6,960 nt of DNA from Geobacter sp. UBA698 (GCA_002298925.1 DBMM01000113.1:1-6960), one strand, 5' to 3'; counted from the stretch's first letter, positions 1-5,086 are shown. A program made the numbers and translations. Notes: generated by a model not told the origin, from the sequence alone.

Positions 1-46
1 GTTCTTCACAAATATGCAGGTGGCCGGCTAATTGAAACTGCCCCAC

Positions 47-113
47 GTCCAACAACGCGCTCAACCGGACGCAGGAAAAAGCTCCGCGCCGGTTAGCGCA
101 GGCCCCGTTGGAA
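47..113 (+). other. Integron attC recombination site
   Basis: This stretch has the layout of an attC (59-base element). The R''-like box GTCCAAC (47-53) pairs over six bases with the R'-like box GTTGGAA (107-113). Inside, GCGCT (57-61), AACCGG (63-68) and CGC (70-72) pair with GCGCCGGTT (86-94) and AGCGC (95-99), giving 14 pairs with two bases left out, c62 and a69. Unpaired extrahelical bases in one arm are the hallmark by which integron integrases recognise the folded site. The seventh R' base departs from GTTRRRY. By analogy the crossover would lie between 107 and 108, so the next cassette begins at 108. A short frame ending in TAA at 29-31 could be the tail of the preceding cassette gene, but too little is visible to call it. 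Confidence 0.8.
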
Positions 114-134
114 GACAAAAACATGACTGAGTAC

Positions 135-163
135 TTGCATTGATCGTTTTATTGGCCTATATT
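135..163 (+). promoter_or_regulatory. Possible promoter of the toxin-antitoxin operon
   Basis: TTGCAT (135-140) and TATATT (158-163) are separated by 17 bases and lie in the only AT-rich stretch ahead of the antitoxin gene. A better -10 word, TATAAT (169-174), is also present but has no good -35 at normal distance. The segment 149-176 has short outer inverted ends (TTATT and AATAA) that could be part of the operator that Phd/YefM antitoxins normally bind for autoregulation. That operator role is inference. Confidence 0.35.
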
Positions 164-199
164 TTGACTATAATAAGATTTCTATAAGGAGCAATAATA

Positions 200-490
200 A
201 TGAGAGCAATTTCAATCAGTAATGACATTGTCCCAATTGCAGAATTTAAAACCAATATTTCCAAGTGGTTCAAAACACTTCAGACATCCAGACATCCACT
301 TATCATTACCCAAAACAGCAAGCCTGCAGGAGTGCTATTATCCGCTGCAGATTATGATGAACTGGTGTACCGAAAATCATTTCTCGATTCTGTTGAGAGG
401 GGAATTTCGGACGCAGAAAATGGGCAGACCCAAACGACTGACGAACTACGGAAATCTCTACACGCACGAAGAAGTGTGGGCAATCCATGA
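200..490 (+). CDS. Phd/YefM-family antitoxin
   Basis: The 96-residue protein is predicted to be the DNA-binding antitoxin of a type II toxin-antitoxin pair. Residues 11-55 show the Phd/YefM fold pattern: VPIAEFKTNISKW, a hydrophobic strand (PLIITQNSKPAGVLL) and the closing SAADYDEL helix. The C-terminal part (about 60-96) is charged and probably wraps the toxin. The start is fixed by AAGGAG at 186-191, eight bases before ATG. The stop overlaps the toxin start by four bases (ATGA, 487-490), the usual arrangement for translational coupling. The family normally represses its own operon together with the toxin. Position directly after an attC site suggests it travels as an integron cassette, where such pairs help keep an array from being lost. 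The family is clear, the exact subfamily less so. Confidence 0.88.
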   Translation: MRAISISNDIVPIAEFKTNISKWFKTLQTSRHPLIITQNSKPAGVLLSAADYDELVYRKSFLDSVERGISDAENGQTQTTDELRKSLHARRSVGNP

Positions 491-786
491 GTGTAACGTG
501 GTCACGGGAAGCTGGCGAAAATCTGGTCGATATAGAGGAGTTCATTGCACGAGACAGTGTGGAGCGTGCTATCCGGTTTGTCGATTCCCTAATTGATCAT
601 GCAGAGGCTATTTTGTCTGATAACCCGAGAAGCGGGAAGACAGTACCAGAAATAGGCAATCCTGATATTCGAGAACTGATTTACCGAGGATATCGCATTG
701 TCTACCGATTAAATGGTGATCGAATTGAAATACTTACCGTTTTTGAAGGGCATCGGTTATTGCGGCTGAATAAATCAGACGATTAG
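487..786 (+). CDS. ParE/RelE-family toxin
   Basis: The 99-residue protein matches the small RelE/ParE toxin superfamily. It opens with a beta strand and a helical hairpin (DIEEFIARDS, about 15-24, then a second helix about 26-45). The conserved segment NPRSGKTVPEIGNPDIREL (46-64) follows, and then the core strands YRGYRIVYRL (66-75) and IEILTVFEGHR (80-90). The pattern VPE..n..IREL..Y.YRIVYR followed by a V..G.R strand is typical of ParE-like members, which poison gyrase, while RelE members cleave ribosome-bound mRNA. The sequence alone does not settle which target applies. Length is normal for the family and no truncation is seen. It is co-transcribed with the upstream antitoxin through an ATGA overlap and followed by a terminator hairpin. 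Confidence 0.88.
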   Translation: MSVTWSREAGENLVDIEEFIARDSVERAIRFVDSLIDHAEAILSDNPRSGKTVPEIGNPDIRELIYRGYRIVYRLNGDRIEILTVFEGHRLLRLNKSDD

Positions 787-807
787 GAAATGATGAGTGC
801 AGACAAG

Positions 808-858
808 AAAGAAGAGAGGCTATTTTTGAAAATATTCAGGAAATAGCCTTTCTTTTTT
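808..858 (+). terminator. Rho-independent terminator after the toxin gene
   Basis: AGGCTATTT (817-825) pairs perfectly with AAATAGCCT (841-849). The stem can be extended outward by the A/G-rich 5' flank pairing with the CTTTCTTTTTT 3' flank, which also supplies the U tract (850-858). It lies 31 bases after the toxin stop codon and would isolate the pair from downstream cassettes. Confidence 0.72.
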
Positions 859-889
859 CGTTTCAGCAGAAGAACGATTTCGCATATGC

Positions 890-912
890 GCCCAACATAG
901 CGCTGACCAGCC
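890..912 (+). other. Left half of an attC-like site
   Basis: GCCCAAC (890-896) fits the R'' consensus RYYYAAC. After a seven-base spacer comes TGACCAGCC (904-912). No partner arm lies within the next 150 bases. The exact complement GGCTGGTCA occurs at 1590-1598, followed after another seven-base spacer by GTTGGCT (1606-1612), so the two boxes match in content and spacing. The same GACCAGCC word forms the stem of the attC-like site at 3482-3551. This looks like the 5' half of the toxin-antitoxin cassette's attC, now separated from its 3' half. Confidence 0.5.
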
Positions 913-1057
913 GATGACTCCAGTGCTCTGCCGAACAGTGGGATGTTCAGTCTTTGGAAAATGAGTTCCCAACCACACCGTCGGACACCGACCGGGCAGA
1001 GAAGCGTCCGGACGGGTCAACGGCGCAGCCGTTGATCTGGCTTAATTCGGCCACAAA
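913..1057. other. Non-coding spacer with small hairpins
   Basis: No convincing gene is seen between the attC-like half site and the inverted repeat at 1058. Local structure includes CCGTCGGAC (978-986) pairing with GTCCGGACGG (1006-1015) with one bulged base, and a perfect hairpin TCAACGGC/GCCGTTGA (1017-1024 and 1028-1035). These could be remnants of another degenerate attC, but no R box pair supports this. A minus-strand open frame runs through the region but shows no recognisable protein pattern. Confidence 0.4.
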
Positions 1058-1094
1058 CATTGCAAACTCGGATTTACGCTCCGAGTTTGCAATG
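1058..1094. repeat. Perfect 15-bp inverted repeat upstream of the ATPase pseudogene
   Basis: CATTGCAAACTCGGA (1058-1072) and TCCGAGTTTGCAATG (1080-1094) are perfect complements around a seven-base loop, TTTACGC. The repeat ends 14 bases before the ATG of the broken ATPase gene. There is no U tract on the plus side, so it does not look like a terminator. It may be an operator for the ATPase gene or a terminal or associated palindrome of the DNA segment that brought the gene in. Both are inference. Confidence 0.8.
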
Positions 1095-1108
1095 ATATAT
1101 TTCTCCCC

Positions 1109-1541
1109 ATGATACCACGTCCCCTTTACGCTGAAGCCGTTTCACGAGCGCTGCTGCGTTCTCCGGTTGCTGCACAGCCTGCTGAATATTCCCGGAATGG
1201 GAGAACTCTGGGCGCATCCACGGCTCGCTGCATCATGGGAAGGGTTCTGCCTGGAACAGGTGGTGGCGGCTCTGAACACGCAAGAGGTCTATTTCTGGGC
1301 TACCCAGGGTGGAGCGGAGCTGGATCTGCTTTTCTTCTCGGGCGGAAGGCGATTTGGCGTGGAGTTCAAGTTCAACGAAGCACCGAAAGTCTCCAAATCC
1401 ATGCAGAGCGCTCTGACGGACCTCTCCCTGGCTCATCTCTGGGTGGTGTATCCTGGCGCGGTGCGCTACGCTGTCCATGAAAAGATCACCATGATGCCGC
1501 TGGCGGAGATTGCCGGCCTGCCTGCGGAGATATTGAAATAG
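1109..1541 (+). pseudogene. DUF4143-type AAA ATPase, internally deleted and frameshifted
   Basis: The first 22 or so codons from ATG 1109 (MIPRPLYAEAVSRALLRSPV) match the N-terminal end typical of AAA ATPases with a DUF4143 C-terminal domain. The sequence then continues in another frame (from about 1167 to the stop at 1541) as the C-terminal end of the same family: LLHSLLNIPG, then WEGFCLEQVV, then GAELDLL...GVEFKF, which resembles a PD-(D/E)XK-like core. The Walker A and B motifs and the whole central part, roughly 250 residues, are absent. The join lies at about 1162-1172 (TCCGGTTGCTG), which can be read both as the end of the N-terminal piece and as the start of the C-terminal piece. This suggests deletion at a short shared word. 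No normal ribosome binding site precedes 1109. The remnant is unlikely to make a working ATPase. The function of intact members is not well established. Confidence 0.75.
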
Positions 1542-1589
1542 AAATGTTCCATTCGGGGGAATGAGCGGTTCACGCGCACGCGTGCGTGG

Positions 1590-1612
1590 GGCTGGTCAAC
1601 AAGTAGTTGGCT
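1590..1612 (+). other. Right half of an attC-like site
   Basis: GGCTGGTCA (1590-1598), a seven-base spacer and GTTGGCT (1606-1612) mirror the left half at 890-912: nine perfect stem pairs and five R-box pairs (CCAAC with GTTGG). GTTGGCT deviates from GTTRRRY at one position. If functional, the crossover would be between 1606 and 1607. The next gene starts about 27 bases later, the short leader expected for a cassette. The adjacent palindrome CGCACGCGTGCG (1572-1583) may belong to the variable loop. Confidence 0.45.
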
Positions 1613-1632
1613 GAAAGAAGGTGAATTATAGA

Positions 1633-1926
1633 ATGAAATCAAGACACAAAGATAGTAACCCACGACTCAAAGCATCATTTCTGGAAATAGTTGAAAATCA
1701 ATTGAAAGCAAACGATCCTCCTGAAACCAAACAAACACTTGATCGCTTGATTGCTCAAGGAATTTCACGAGAAGACGCAAAGATTTATATCGCCCAGGCC
1801 GTGTGCGTCGAGGTTTTCAATGTTCTGAAGCACAACAAGCCTTTTGATCAGGCGAGATATTTAAGAAACCTTCAGCGTCTTCCCAAAGAACCGCAAGAAT
1901 TAGATCAGCCATCTCAATCGCAATAA
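1633..1926 (+). CDS. Small conserved-looking protein of unknown function
   Basis: The 97-residue protein is hydrophilic and mostly helical. I recognise a general pattern seen in uncharacterised small bacterial proteins: NDPPETKQTLDRLIAQGIS, then REDAK.YIAQAV..E.FNVL, then FD..RY..NLQRLP. I cannot attach a function. ATG 1633 is preferred because AAGAAGG (1615-1621) sits about 11 bases before it. A GTG at 1621 is in frame but overlaps that site. The gene begins just 21 bases after the attC-like right half, as expected for a cassette gene, and its stop TAA (1924-1926) abuts the next gene. Composition is AT-rich compared with the chromosomal genes at the other end of the window. Confidence 0.7.
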   Translation: MKSRHKDSNPRLKASFLEIVENQLKANDPPETKQTLDRLIAQGISREDAKIYIAQAVCVEVFNVLKHNKPFDQARYLRNLQRLPKEPQELDQPSQSQ

Positions 1927-1958
1927 TGGCATTAACAGTCAAGAAGGATATTAAAATC

Positions 1959-2318
1959 ATGTTGATATATATTTTTCGAAAACCGAAATACCCTGTAATC
2001 TGCGATATTGATGGGTTCGTAGTTGCGGCCAAAAGCGAAAAGTCATTTTTGAAGCGTTTGTCTGAAGTTAATAAAGATCCAGAAAAAACATACAATTTGG
2101 TGGATTCGACTGCTGAAGGTTGGATATTTATGCCAAAACATATGTCTGTTTCACCTTTGACCTTTAAAAAGCAATGGTCTAAAAAGGAAATAATCGCAAT
2201 CTATAACGGCAGGAAAAACTCATCGAGCGACGGAGTTAGATATAGCGAAAAATCTCTCTCATCCAAACGATTTGAGAGGATATTTGGGGAGATAGTTGAT
2301 TTATTGTTAAAGAGTTAG
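1959..2318 (+). CDS. Hypothetical protein, cassette-borne
   Basis: This frame encodes 119 residues from ATG 1959, or 130 from ATG 1926, which overlaps the preceding stop by one base (TAATG). ATG 1959 is favoured because AAGGA (1944-1948) lies ten bases before it, while nothing like a ribosome binding site precedes 1926. The protein begins MLIYIFRKPKYPVICDIDGF and is basic, with a lysine-rich middle (KKQWSKKEIIAIYNGRK) and an amphipathic C-terminal helix ending DLLLKS. There is no signal peptide, no clear membrane span and no catalytic motif that I recognise. It probably forms a two-gene unit with the gene at 1633 and may act with it, but that rests on adjacency only. The strong AT bias points to acquired DNA. 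Confidence 0.62.
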   Translation: MLIYIFRKPKYPVICDIDGFVVAAKSEKSFLKRLSEVNKDPEKTYNLVDSTAEGWIFMPKHMSVSPLTFKKQWSKKEIIAIYNGRKNSSSDGVRYSEKSLSSKRFERIFGEIVDLLLKS

Positions 2319-2349
2319 CCGAGTTGGCTATTCCGCTAAGATTACCACA

Positions 2350-2380
2350 GCCCGGACCATGGCCGGGCAAAAAGTGCCCG
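2350..2380. other. Pair of alternative hairpins in the cassette spacer
   Basis: GCCCGG (2350-2355) can pair with CCGGGC (2363-2368). Alternatively CGGGCA (2364-2369) can pair with TGCCCG (2375-2380). The two stems share bases and so exclude each other. No U tract follows, so a terminator is not supported. GTTGAAC at 2400-2406 matches the attC R' consensus GTTRRRY exactly and lies 23 bases before the next gene, but no matching R'' box is visible upstream. A degraded attC site is possible. Confidence 0.3.
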
Positions 2381-2428
2381 TCAGGTCAAGCGAGAAAGCG
2401 TTGAACAATGACTAGAAACAGGAACATT

Positions 2429-2581
2429 ATGAATAAATCAGAAAAGTTCGAAATCATTGGTTACGCGTTGGCGATTATGGTGATTTTTACCCTCGTCCAA
2501 TCGCCTCTTTTAAACGCAATCGGTGTAGTGATGGCAATTAGTATGCTTTTTAGGCTGAAAAGTATTTATGGCAAAGAATAG
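2429..2581 (+). CDS. Small two-helix membrane protein, 50 residues
   Basis: An intact short frame opens at ATG 2429 and stops at TAG 2579-2581. After a charged start (MNKSEKFE) it has two hydrophobic stretches, about residues 9-24 (IIGYALAIMVIFTLVQ) and 28-42 (LLNAIGVVMAISMLF), joined by a short turn with proline, and a basic tail (RLKSIYGKE). This predicts a small inner-membrane hairpin. CAGGAA (2419-2424) lies about five bases before ATG. A perfect R'-type heptamer (2400-2406) precedes it closely, as in cassettes. I recognise no family; small hydrophobic proteins with no known role are common in integron cassettes, and a toxin-like role is only a guess. Confidence 0.5.
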   Translation: MNKSEKFEIIGYALAIMVIFTLVQSPLLNAIGVVMAISMLFRLKSIYGKE

Positions 2582-2625
2582 GAAAAAAGAGGGACGCCCC
2601 CAGATTTCACCAACCTCTCGAAATG

Positions 2626-2660
2626 AAACGGGGAGCCGCTAGATGGCGGCTCCCCGTTTT
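2626..2660 (+). terminator. Strong terminator-like hairpin
   Basis: AAACGGGGAGCCGC (2626-2639) is perfectly complementary to GCGGCTCCCCGTTT (2646-2659) around a six-base loop. Four T residues end the 3' arm (2657-2660). It lies 45 bases after the small membrane protein gene and just ahead of the Abi leader, so it would end upstream transcription. An attC reading is not supported, since there are no extrahelical bases and no R box pair. Confidence 0.65.
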
Positions 2661-2672
2661 GCAACATTGTCA

Positions 2673-2701
2673 TTGTCTTTCAAATTTATGCGGTATATTT
2701 T
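2673..2701 (+). promoter_or_regulatory. Possible promoter for the Abi leader
   Basis: TTGTCT (2673-2678) and TATTTT (2696-2701) are 17 bases apart, directly after the terminator hairpin. TATATT (2694-2699) is a better -10 word but leaves only 15 bases. Transcription would begin near 2708, immediately before the structured segment at 2715. Confidence 0.35.
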
Positions 2702-2708
2702 GGGCAAT

Positions 2709-2770
2709 AAAAAACCCCGGGATCGTCACCGACTCAAGGTCGGGAGAGGATTTCTCCGGGGGCTGCATAG
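2709..2770 (+). ncRNA. Candidate structured RNA in the leader of the Abi gene
   Basis: A compact GC-rich segment stands out in an AT-rich leader. CCCCGG (2715-2720) can close with CCGGGG (2756-2761). Inside it CCGAC (2729-2733) and GTCGG (2739-2743) form a hairpin with loop TCAAG. GGAGA (2743-2747) can pair with TCTCC (2753-2757), sharing bases with the outer stem, so two folds compete or a compound structure forms. Structured RNAs have been described upstream of abiF-type genes, and AbiF systems have been reported to be controlled by a non-coding RNA. Whether this segment belongs to that motif cannot be told by eye. It could instead be an mRNA leader element controlling translation, since the Abi gene has only a weak ribosome binding site. 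A ten-base palindrome, AATAGCTATT, lies just downstream (2775-2784). Confidence 0.45.
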
Positions 2771-2795
2771 AAATAATAGCTATTGCGGGTGATAC

Positions 2796-3473
2796 ATGCA
2801 AGCAAATTTTTCAGACCAACTTCGCCGAGCAATCTCGCATGAACGCCTCGACGCCTACCGTCAACGCGGTACCAGCAATGACGATGCGGAGCTGTTTGCC
2901 CATTACGCTTGGAATATGGCATTGTCAGAAAGCCTATACACTCCACTTCAGTGTTTGGAAGTCAGCCTCAGAAACAGCATTCATGATGCCGCCTCGGCAC
3001 AATTCAAAACAGATACATGGTTTGACCTGCCCGGAGTACTCTTCCAGCAGGAAATCAATAAAGTGCAAGAAGCAAAAAACTCGCTTATCAAAGGCAAGAA
3101 GCCGCTTGACGCAGGAAGGATAATCCCGGAACTGACCTTCGGTTTTTGGACAAGCCTGTTTGACGTTCGATACGAAAAAATATTATGGCCGTGGCTACTG
3201 AAGCCGGTTGTCCCCAATATGCCACGCCACATCAGAATCAGAAAGAATCTCTCCAAACGCCTCAACCGAGTCCGAACACTTAGAAACCGAATATTTCATC
3301 ATGAGCCAATCTGGCATTGGCGCGACCTCCAAAGCCAACATACGGACATCATCGAAACCATCACATGGGTACATCCAGCAATGATGGCATTTGTGGAGCC
3401 GTTCGACCGATTTGAAGAGATTTACAAAAATGGTATCGGCGAGTACCGGAAGATTATCACTGCACTGCCATAA
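2796..3473 (+). CDS. Abi-family (Abi_2, AbiD/AbiF-like) HEPN protein
   Basis: The 225-residue protein belongs to the abortive-infection Abi_2 superfamily. Its N-terminal part has the family pattern ERLDAYR (16-22), a helix with YAWNMALSESLYTPLQ (37-52), and LEVSLRNSIHDA (54-65) with R59-N60 and H63. The middle holds PELTFGFWTSLF (111-122). The C-terminal signature is RTLRNRIFHHEPI (160-172), in which R163 and H168 fit the R-X4-H motif of HEPN ribonucleases. Proteins of this group are thought to cut RNA and stop growth of phage-infected cells. ATG 2796 is the first start giving the full domain; only GGGTGA (2787-2792), three bases away, could serve as ribosome binding site, so translation may be restrained. 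A structured leader precedes it and an attC-like hairpin follows ten bases after its stop. Family assignment is firm, subgroup and target are not. Confidence 0.82.
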   Translation: MQANFSDQLRRAISHERLDAYRQRGTSNDDAELFAHYAWNMALSESLYTPLQCLEVSLRNSIHDAASAQFKTDTWFDLPGVLFQQEINKVQEAKNSLIKGKKPLDAGRIIPELTFGFWTSLFDVRYEKILWPWLLKPVVPNMPRHIRIRKNLSKRLNRVRTLRNRIFHHEPIWHWRDLQSQHTDIIETITWVHPAMMAFVEPFDRFEEIYKNGIGEYRKIITALP

Positions 3474-3481
3474 GAGAGAAT

Positions 3482-3551
3482 GTCCAACTTGCGGCTCGAC
3501 CAGCCCGCCCGGAAAGGCTTGGGCGGGCTGGTCAGCCTTATGACGTTCAAG
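3482..3551 (+). other. attC-like hairpin closing the cassette region
   Basis: GTCCAAC (3482-3488) matches the R'' consensus and equals the box at 47-53. GGCT (3493-3496) and GACCAGCCCGCCC (3498-3510) pair with GGGCGGGCTGGTC (3521-3533) and AGCC (3534-3537), giving 17 pairs with a single extrahelical base, c3497, in the left arm. The expected R' position holds GTTCAAG (3545-3551), which departs from GTTRRRY, so the site may be worn or terminal. The very stable stem could also stop transcription, although no U tract follows. It marks the change from accessory to chromosomal genes. Confidence 0.6.
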
Positions 3552-3622
3552 GTAGTTTCGAGCTTGATGGGGGAGTCTGGAGAAAGGAAAAGGATGGCGT
3601 TTCCGGAGGGTCATAATCTGAT

Positions 3623-4300
3623 ATGAAAAAAGCCCTGATCATCTTTGCCCGTGAACCGGTCCCCGGCAAGGTCAAGACCCGTCTGGCCCGGGACGTGGGC
3701 GAACAGGCGGCGGCGGAACTGTATGTCGCCATGCTGGCGGATGTCCTGGAAAAGGCCGTCTCCCTCGATGATGTCCGGCTACTGGTATTCTGGGCGCTGG
3801 AAACCGGAATACTACCCGATGGCCCCGAATTTCAGGGTCTGGAGATGTTGGAGCAGCAGGGTGCAGACCTGGGCGAACGGATGAAGAATGCCTTTATAAG
3901 GGCCTTCAACCTGGGCATTGATGCTTGTTGCTGCATCGGCAGCGATCTGCCCGACCTGCCCCTTGACTATATCCGGCAGGCCTTCCGTGAACTGGAACAG
4001 CCTGAAACCGACGTTGTATTCGGCCCGGCTGAGGATGGAGGCTACTACCTTGTGGGGATGAAGAAGATCAATGACAGACTCTTTGCCGATATCGCCTGGA
4101 GCACCCCCCTGGTGCTGGAAACCAGCCTGGAACATGCTCGTGAGTTGAAGCTGAATACCTGTCTGCTGCCCGTGTGGTACGACATCGACCTGATCGGGGA
4201 CCTGCGGCGACTGGCATCTTTGCCGGGGCAATCAGCACCCCGTACGCGCAGTGTATTCAGCAGAATGGCAGATTACACCGAAAAGGAAGGCCGACCATGA
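3623..4300 (+). CDS. TIGR04282/DUF2064 family nucleotidyltransferase-like protein
   Basis: The 225-residue protein has the GT-A-like fold pattern of the TIGR04282 (DUF2064) family, related to CofC and often annotated as a glycosyltransferase of arsenosugar biosynthesis. The N-terminal nucleotide-binding signature is FAREPVPGKVKTRLA (8-22). GSDLPDLP (106-113) supplies metal-binding acidic residues, followed by GPAEDGGYYLVG (134-145), the WST motif (159-161) and WYDID (185-189). Length is normal. GGAGGG (3605-3610) precedes ATG by 12 bases. The stop overlaps the mqnB start by ATGA, so the two are translationally coupled, but no biochemical link between them is established. No arsenic genes are near, so the arsenosugar label is unsupported here; the substrate is unknown. 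Confidence 0.85.
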   Translation: MKKALIIFAREPVPGKVKTRLARDVGEQAAAELYVAMLADVLEKAVSLDDVRLLVFWALETGILPDGPEFQGLEMLEQQGADLGERMKNAFIRAFNLGIDACCCIGSDLPDLPLDYIRQAFRELEQPETDVVFGPAEDGGYYLVGMKKINDRLFADIAWSTPLVLETSLEHARELKLNTCLLPVWYDIDLIGDLRRLASLPGQSAPRTRSVFSRMADYTEKEGRP

Positions 4301-5064
4301 AACCGGTTCTTATCATAGCTGCCGTTCCCCAGGAAGCGGCGCTGCTGGAAAACATGCTGCTGAACGCTACCCGGGTCAACAGTCGCGCCCTGACCTATGT
4401 CGAAGGGACTGTCGGCTACCTGCCGGTCGCGATCTGCGTTGGCGGTGTCGGCAAGATCAATGCCGCCGCTGCGGCCGCCGTGCTGCTCGAGCGTCTGCAA
4501 CCGCGCCTGGTCATCAATACCGGCTGCGCCGGGGCCTATGGCGGCAGCGGACTGGCTGTCGGCGATCTGGCGGTGGCCAGCAATGAGGTGCTGGGCGATG
4601 AAGGGGTGCTTACGTCGGCCGGCTGGCTGGATCTGCAGCAGATCAACATGCCGTATCTCATGCAGGAGGGGCGTCCCTATTTCAACGAGATCCCGCTTTC
4701 CCGGCATGCGGCGGAAAAGGCCATGCAGCTGGCTGACTATTGCGGGGTAACACTTGTGCGTGGCAATTTCGTGACGGTGTCGACCTGCAGCGGCTCCCAG
4801 CTGCGCGGAGAAGAGCTGGCGCGCAGATATGGTGCCATCTGCGAAAACATGGAGGGGGCAGCGGTCGCGCTGACCTGCCTGCGCTACGGGGTGGACTGCC
4901 TGGAAATCAGGGGGATCAGCAATCTGGTGGAGGAGCGCAACATGGCGTCCTGGGATATCCATCGGGCCGTGGAGGCTGCCCAGCGTTTCGTACTGAAGTT
5001 TCTGGAGGAGCTGGAGCGTCCTGAACCACCGGCTGGTCAGCACCAGGTGGTGCCGGAGCTGTGA
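4297..5064 (+). CDS. mqnB: Futalosine hydrolase
   Basis: The 255-residue protein resembles the MTA/SAH nucleosidase (PNP/UDP) fold in the futalosine hydrolase branch. This enzyme removes the base from futalosine in the MqnABCD menaquinone pathway, in the cytoplasm. Key segments are the N-terminal strand LIIAAVPQEAALLE (5-18), GGVGKINAA (49-57), the purine-site loop NTGCAGAYGG (74-83), GDLAVASNEVLGDEG (89-103), the ribose-binding ENMEGAAVA (183-191, E186) and RGISNLVEERN...W (205-219). Here N209 stands where MTA/SAH nucleosidases carry the catalytic Asp, in keeping with the futalosine branch. ATG 4297 is chosen because AAGGAAGG (4283-4290) lies six bases upstream and because the start overlaps the preceding stop. 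An earlier in-frame start at 4174 would add residues unlike the family. No other mqn gene is in the window. Confidence 0.85.
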   Translation: MKPVLIIAAVPQEAALLENMLLNATRVNSRALTYVEGTVGYLPVAICVGGVGKINAAAAAAVLLERLQPRLVINTGCAGAYGGSGLAVGDLAVASNEVLGDEGVLTSAGWLDLQQINMPYLMQEGRPYFNEIPLSRHAAEKAMQLADYCGVTLVRGNFVTVSTCSGSQLRGEELARRYGAICENMEGAAVALTCLRYGVDCLEIRGISNLVEERNMASWDIHRAVEAAQRFVLKFLEELERPEPPAGQHQVVPEL

Positions 5065-5086
5065 AGTGCATCGCAAATAGGCCTGT

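Noticed and set aside
140..174. Promoter with TTGATC and TATAAT ahead of the antitoxin
   Set aside because: The spacing is 23 bases, too long; the TTGCAT/TATATT pair fits better.
820..1020. Minus-strand open frame of 66 codons in the spacer after the toxin gene
   Set aside because: It runs through the terminator and attC-like arm, has no ribosome binding site and no protein-like pattern.
2312..2330. GTTGGCT at 2323, identical to the box at 1606, as another attC right half
   Set aside because: It lies five bases after a stop codon with no L' arm and no partner; the small TAGCC/GGCTA hairpin explains it.
2599..2670. attC reading of the hairpin at 2626-2659
   Set aside because: No extrahelical bases and no complementary R boxes; the T run favours a terminator.
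2623..3123. Plus-strand frame beginning inside the terminator hairpin
   Set aside because: It overlaps the Abi gene in another frame, starts within the hairpin and has random composition.
4174..4296. Earlier start for mqnB at 4174
   Set aside because: It would overlap the preceding gene by over 100 bases and adds residues unlike the family; ATG 4297 has a good ribosome binding site.
4273..5076. Long minus-strand frame opposite mqnB
   Set aside because: It is a GC-rich shadow of mqnB; the plus-strand frame has all the family motifs.
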